A stretch of 64,000 bases of DNA, taken from positions 124,001-188,000 of the forward strand of contig JAQJVL010000176.1 of the NCBI GenBank assembly GCA_035578905.1. The letters run 5' to 3'. The notes beneath the pieces are model-generated. The model did no database searches and was not told the DNA's origin. It was given only the letters and a program-made list of their open reading frames with translations. This document shows, piece after piece, positions 59,472-64,000 of the stretch; within the stretch, counting starts at the first letter, position 1; each line of letters starts with the position of its first letter. A program made the position numbers and the translations under genes. This DNA is from Stictocephala bisonia. Taxonomy: Eukaryota; Arthropoda; Insecta; Hemiptera; Membracidae.

Positions 59472-59690
59472 TATCTCTCTCTTTTTATCCTTATTATGCC
59501 CATTCCCCATACACTATTGGTCTGTTCTGGGAACTTATTTAGACAGAACAAGTGGAAAACAGTACAGTACAAGGTAAACATTACTGATACATCTGTCATT
59601 CCAGATCTGGATTTAATCCTATGCTATCTCTAAACTCGGACTCAAGTCTTAACGCCTAGACCGCTCTGCCCCCGGTCTCTCAAAGTCTTA
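59472..59690 (-). mobile_element. SINE-like element, copy 2, with A box and B box-like motifs
   Basis: On the minus strand the head reads GGGGCAGAGCGGTCTAGGCG (A box-like), and about 45 bases on comes GGATTAAATCC (B box-like, compare GGTTCRANTCC). The body has the same ordered blocks as the copy at 5820-6023. This arrangement is that of a tRNA Leu/Ser-type SINE transcribed by RNA polymerase III. Its head is the seed unit of the 39-bp array that begins directly next to it. Confidence 0.68.
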
Positions 59691-60300
59691 ACGCCTAGAC
59701 CGCTCTGCCCCTGGTCTCTCAAAGTCTTAACGCTTAGACCGCTCTGCCCTCGGTCTCTCAAAGTCTTAACGCCTAGACCGCTTGCCCCCGGTCTCTCAGA
59801 GTCTTAACGCCTAGACCGCTCTGCCCCCGGTCTCTCAAAGTCTTAACGCCAAGACCGCTCTGCCCACGGTCTCTCAAAGTCTTAACGCCTAGACCGCTTG
59901 CCCCCGGTCTCTCAAAGTCTTAACGCCTAGACCGCTCTGCCCCCGGTCTCTCAAAGTCTTAACGCCTAGACCGCTCTGCCCACGGTCTCTCAAAGTCTTA
60001 ACGCCTAGACCGCTCTGCCCACGGTCTCTCAAATTCTTAACGCCAAGACCGCTCTGCCCCCGGTCTCTCAAAGTCTTAACGCCAAGACCGCTCTGCCCAC
60101 GGTCTCTCAAAGTCTTAACGCCAAGACCGCTCTGCCCATGGTCTCTCAAAGTCTTAACGCCTAGACCGCTTGCCCCCGGTCTCTCAAAGTCTTAACGCCT
60201 AGACCACTTGCCCCCGGTCTCTCTAAGTCTTAACGCCTAGACCGCTCTGCCCCCGGTCTCTCAAAGTCTTAACGCCTAGACCGCTCTGCCCCCGTCTCTC
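59645..60300. repeat. 39-bp minisatellite derived from a SINE head, ~17 units
   Basis: The unit AGTCTTAACGCCTAGACCGC, then 'tctgcccccggtctctcaa', repeats every 39 bases. Some units are 37 bases ('cttgccc' for 'ctctgccc'). The minus strand of each unit carries GCAGAGCGGTCTAGGCG, the A-box region of the adjacent SINE-like copy. The 86-codon minus-strand frame (59889-60149, repeating LRDRGQSGLGVKT) is a by-product of the 39-base period, which is divisible by 3. Confidence 0.95.
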
Positions 60301-62454
60301 AAATTATTTTGTTTTTATTTTATTTGTACTTATTTTTGTTTGGATTTAAATGTGTAGTTTGATCACATTATTTAGTGGACTATAATATTCATCTGATTTG
60401 AAAAATATGTTGATTTTTTTTATAAATCCGTGTACTTTTATAAATATATTTATTTTTTCTGAGGTTATTGAGTCGAAGAAACCTTTGTTATTATTTAGTA
60501 TTGAGGGTGATTTGAGAGATTTTTAAAGCTTATTGCCTTTTCGGAGGACCAACTAACATCCACGGTAGTAGAGGAAACACTACAAAAGACGTTACCACGA
60601 ACGATCACAGGGAGATGCGTTTTATAAGTAGAAAGTAATGAAAAAGAACCAACTGTACCTTTTAGAGGAGATAGTACATATCTTGGAGCGAAGAACTGAG
60701 AAGATGAGAGTTGAGATGACCGTAGAGATGGATCCACCAGGCCTGGGATCCATCTCTATGGCCTGGGGCGTCGATGTTGTCCAGCGGTCACTCTTGAGCA
60801 CACCACAACACTGTTAGAGTTCACTTTGAATTAAAAGCGGAGTAGCTTGAGAGTAGAGAGATTGAGAGACGAGAAAACACGATCTCAATGAAACCCAAAA
60901 GAGAAGTCACTATGAGAGAGCGACGCCGAGCGAACCGTTCTGCATAGCATCATGAGTTCAACTGGGAAGTTAATTTTAGGTAGACGGGTGAAGCGTGTTG
61001 ACGAAGCTCACACCACCGGATACAAGGGTTAGACAATCTCACCTGATATTTGGCTTTTGGCAAGTGCATGTGCATAGAGGCCAGTAATATTATTTAAATT
61101 GCAATACAGTAACAGTTGAATATATTATGAGTATGTGATTAACAATTTATGCTTATGAGATTATAAATACAAATAAGAGGAACAAACTTTTAAATTACTG
61201 AATTATTAACTACAACTAACTATATATACAATATCTAATACTAAGTACGGAACTTATATTTGTCAAAAGTATAAATATTTATCATTCAAAGATATGATTG
61301 TCGGCAGCGATTTGTGTGGCTTTCGATTTTGTAAAGCCAACGATGCCAATATTAGTTGTCTAGAGGTTGTATGATTGATTCCTTAAGTTGATTCAAAATT
61401 GTCTACTCTTTAGATACTACAATGAACTTCCTATTCCAGGTCTTGGGTGGTTTGTGAACCACAAGAGTATATGTAAAAGTGATAGAACATACTTCGTAAA
61501 AAGAGTTTGCCATTAGAATACAGGTGGGCACGTTACACAGTATTTCATAAGTAAATGGGAGTAATGTATTTTAAGATGTATTTTTTATTTTGTTAATTTA
61601 ATATGAAAGTACATTTTTTGTTCCAATATAAATCTGGTGTCTTTACTGGAACACCCTGAATGTAATACAATATTCAAGATCTTATTATTTTTATCTAATA
61701 AAAATAATAGTTTATCCTTTATTAATCGATCAATTATTACTATGTATTTTTAATATTAACTTTTTAAAACTGTCTAATTTATCGATTCAACACCGCTTTA
61801 TAATCCTTTGAACTTGCGTCTCTTTGTCTGTCGGATGGATTTATATAATTTCAATACTCTACTTAATATTTGCTTCGTTTTATCATTAGTTAAGAAAATA
61901 TAATTGTTTATTATTTACGTTATTTATTTATTTTTATAAACCAATTAATTCAAATTATTTGTGAAAACTTTAAAGGAATTTAGTCTTGATCCGATTAATC
62001 GTAGGATATTTTGCAAGCGATTTTGTTGGTTTGCTTCCCAGTTTCTGACCACAAGGCAACCTGGACGCCAGTAGAATGTTTCATATTCAATGTGCCTCGA
62101 GAACCTTATGTGCATAACCGTGCTCAATGCTTCAGTTACTCGCTTCCCATATTTCACACCTCCGTTTTCCTCCATCAAGTGGTGTCTACACTCCAGGAAG
62201 TGGTACGTCTTGTGGTTGTGCTGTATTCTGCCATGTTTATTACCTTGGGACCGCCCACAAAGAGCTTGCTGACAGACAGAACAAGAGCTGTGACTACATC
62301 GTGTGTGTGCTTTGTTGTTTCTGTTTTGACAGGCCTAAACCCATCTTTGTGCCGTCTTCTAGATTTTTTTACCACCAAAAAAAGATCATCCACCAGTTTT
62401 TATGAGCCTGCAAAAGCCTGTGCGTGAACTTTATTCAACGAGTAAAGTACCGAT
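60301..62454. other. Non-coding stretch
   Basis: AT-rich with a GC-richer part at 60660-61030. Frames near 62011-62427 overlap on both strands. Their minus-strand reading FYWRPGCLVVRNWEANQQNR is unrecognised and lies within the likely body of the tRNA-headed repeat at 62455-62537. Confidence 0.4.
60723..60758. other. Perfect 13-bp stem hairpin with palindromic loop
   Basis: TAGAGATGGATCC (60723-60735) pairs exactly with GGATCCATCTCTA (60746-60758). The 10-base spacer region contains CCAGGCCTGG, itself a palindrome overlapping the stem edge. Two outcomes are possible: a cruciform or a short-lived replication-slippage palindrome. Confidence 0.75.
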
Positions 62455-62537
62455 TTTCGGCTCAGTTTGGGATTCAAACCTTGGAACTTGCCCTCCGTAG
62501 TCTGAAGCCGTAATCAACTGAGCTACCACGCCGGTAA
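62455..62537 (-). repeat. tRNA-like head of a SINE (A and B boxes)
   Basis: On the minus strand the sequence reads CCGGCGTGGTAGCTCAGTTG (A box GTGGTAGCTCAGTTG) and, ~50 bases on, GGTTTGAATCCC (B box). A proper tRNA fold is not evident: the acceptor ends do not pair well and the middle is too long. A tRNA-derived SINE head or tRNA pseudogene is therefore more likely than a functional tRNA gene. The downstream body toward ~62370 is not assigned to a family. Confidence 0.6.
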
Positions 62538-64000
62538 ATTATTTCTCTTTATCTTCTGAAACAAATTCTTTCATATACAAAATAGAACGTTTTACAATCA
62601 ATGTTCAATTCCATTTTGATTTCTTCAGTTTAATATTCAAATAGTACTGCTATTACATCAGTACCTAAGGTGGTACAACAGTTTAGTTCATGTTTGAAAA
62701 TACAGTAAAACTCGGCCAATTATTAATCGTCGTTATTACACCTACTGTATTTTAACTATCTTTTATAAATTTGGACAAGTCACGACTATAGAGCGTTATT
62801 CCCTATCCATGCCCCATTTTCATTTGTATATTTCATCTAATTGGCACTCGCGTACTTAACTATTGTTATCATCATCTAAAAATCTCCATCATAAATCATG
62901 ATATAAGCTCTGCATTATATTTATAAACTAAAGTATCTCGCTTTGAAATAGAGATACGAACAGTCAAGTCTGATGTTGATTTGGAGGAGAAGACCTTTGC
63001 CATATTTGGTCACGCTCTTTCCTTGACACAAATACTGCCGTATGAAATGACGGTGTATTTACTAGGTCCTGATTGAACTTCCATAGTATTTTTTGCTAAC
63101 GTAAAACCATTTATTATAATGTAGGCCTCAAAATTGTTTTGAAATAGAGGACTAAAATATCCTAATTTGGTAAAACCATTGCGTTTTTCATCATCTATGG
63201 GAGGAAAATGATCTGAGGTATAAGCATTTTAACTATTCTTGAAAATGATATATGTTGGAAAATTAAACAATCATTGGTTATGGTGCGTGTAATCAGTAAA
63301 GAAAGTTCATTCTTTACATTGTTGTACTTTCACATCAACATCTGGCCTTTTGTGAACTTGACGTTTTTAGTCCGGAGAAGACATCCTTTTAGATTTCACA
63401 CACTTCGTTCCTCATAACACTAAAAACGAAATATACGGCAGAATAAACGTGCACGTCCATTTCCCGGGTAATGTGAGAATATGAAGACCCGGTTTGTTGC
63501 GTTTTGCCTTGTGAAAGCAAGTTTTACGACCCCCCTTCTAATTCTTTCCCATTATTTTTATTATTTATTAACTTCTAGACTTCCCCCACGACACATAAGA
63601 CCCAAGACTTATTATCCTTTATCCGTTCCGTCGTGATCCACGTTTCCGTTGCTTAGTTTCCTCAAGACCACAATATAAATGATTCATGAACTCCTGATGA
63701 AGTCATGTCGCCCTGTAAGGTAACCAGGAGCTGTTGAAGGCGTCGAGTCCCGTCATTGAGTTTGATTCGCCATGAACTATTAGACGTTGAATGCGTGGTT
63801 TGGAACCCCGTAATTGCAAGGGCGTAGATAAACGTTTTCGTGCGTAACAATCGACTTTTTAAGGCACCGCTTACATCTGCGACCACACATATTGGAGAAT
63901 GAATACCTGAAAAATAATTAATAAAATTAGATTTTACAACAAAGTACTCTTGTCCAATTTTATAATGTCATAGAGCTGTATAATATTGTTTCAATTATTT
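62538..64000. other. Non-coding stretch to window end
   Basis: AT-rich until ~63300, then moderately GC-rich. A 74-codon minus-strand frame at 63662-63886 is unrecognised and could be an exon or relic. No repeat array is seen. Confidence 0.4.

Noticed and set aside
59889..60149. Glycine-rich repeat protein (LRDRGQSGLGVKT)n
   Set aside because: The 39-bp array is derived from a SINE-like head, and the frame is a by-product.
62455..62537. Functional tRNA gene on the minus strand
   Set aside because: A and B boxes are present, but the acceptor ends do not pair and the middle region is too long for a standard cloverleaf. A SINE head or pseudogene fits better.

Overview
This is AT-rich eukaryotic nuclear DNA, most likely from an insect and plausibly a hemipteran. 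The reasons are a short TTAGG run (the insect telomere motif), many decayed insect-type transposons, a DUF4817-type mariner transposase, tRNA-headed SINE-like units, long minisatellites and no bacterial-style gene packing. I found no intact host gene. Nearly every long open frame is either a transposon relic or a by-product of a tandem repeat. The species call is inference.

Layout. 1-13.9 kb holds an 89-bp composite minisatellite, a 41-bp array, a tRNA-headed SINE-like copy, a 190-bp foldback MITE, a very uniform 34-bp GC-rich array, a 107-bp array and a 364-bp MITE. 13.9-16.2 kb holds a 5'-truncated, frameshifted non-LTR retrotransposon inserted in a ~62-bp tandem array. 18.0-19.95 kb is a 120-bp satellite-like array with a 240-bp higher-order pattern. 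20-31 kb has a piggyBac-like MITE, an 80-bp array and GC-rich patches. 31.4-36.2 kb has a solo LTR (4-bp target duplication AAGT) followed by a second, nearly full-length but decayed non-LTR element with ORF1-esterase, endonuclease and reverse transcriptase relics.

39.7-44.6 kb holds an 856-bp foldback element, a 36-bp array and a 2.47-kb mariner-superfamily transposon with ~525-bp terminal inverted repeats and a frameshifted transposase, inserted in the tail of that array. 45-52 kb holds two more minisatellites. 52.5-53.55 kb is a second solo LTR of the same family (target duplication CTTT). 55-60.3 kb has a degenerate ~78-bp array, a 1.59-kb MITE that carries its own minisatellite, TTAGG run and (TA)n, then a 90-bp array and a 39-bp array whose unit is the tRNA-like head of a SINE. 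60.3-64 kb is low-content DNA with a perfect hairpin and a tRNA-like SINE head.

The genes do not form a pathway. The shared themes are mobile DNA and tandem amplification. Three inverted-repeat elements share a CAGGG-type end and TA targets, so the autonomous-type element may be related to the source that moved the other two. At least two minisatellites carry a pol III A-box-like core in every unit, and one of them can be traced to a SINE head.
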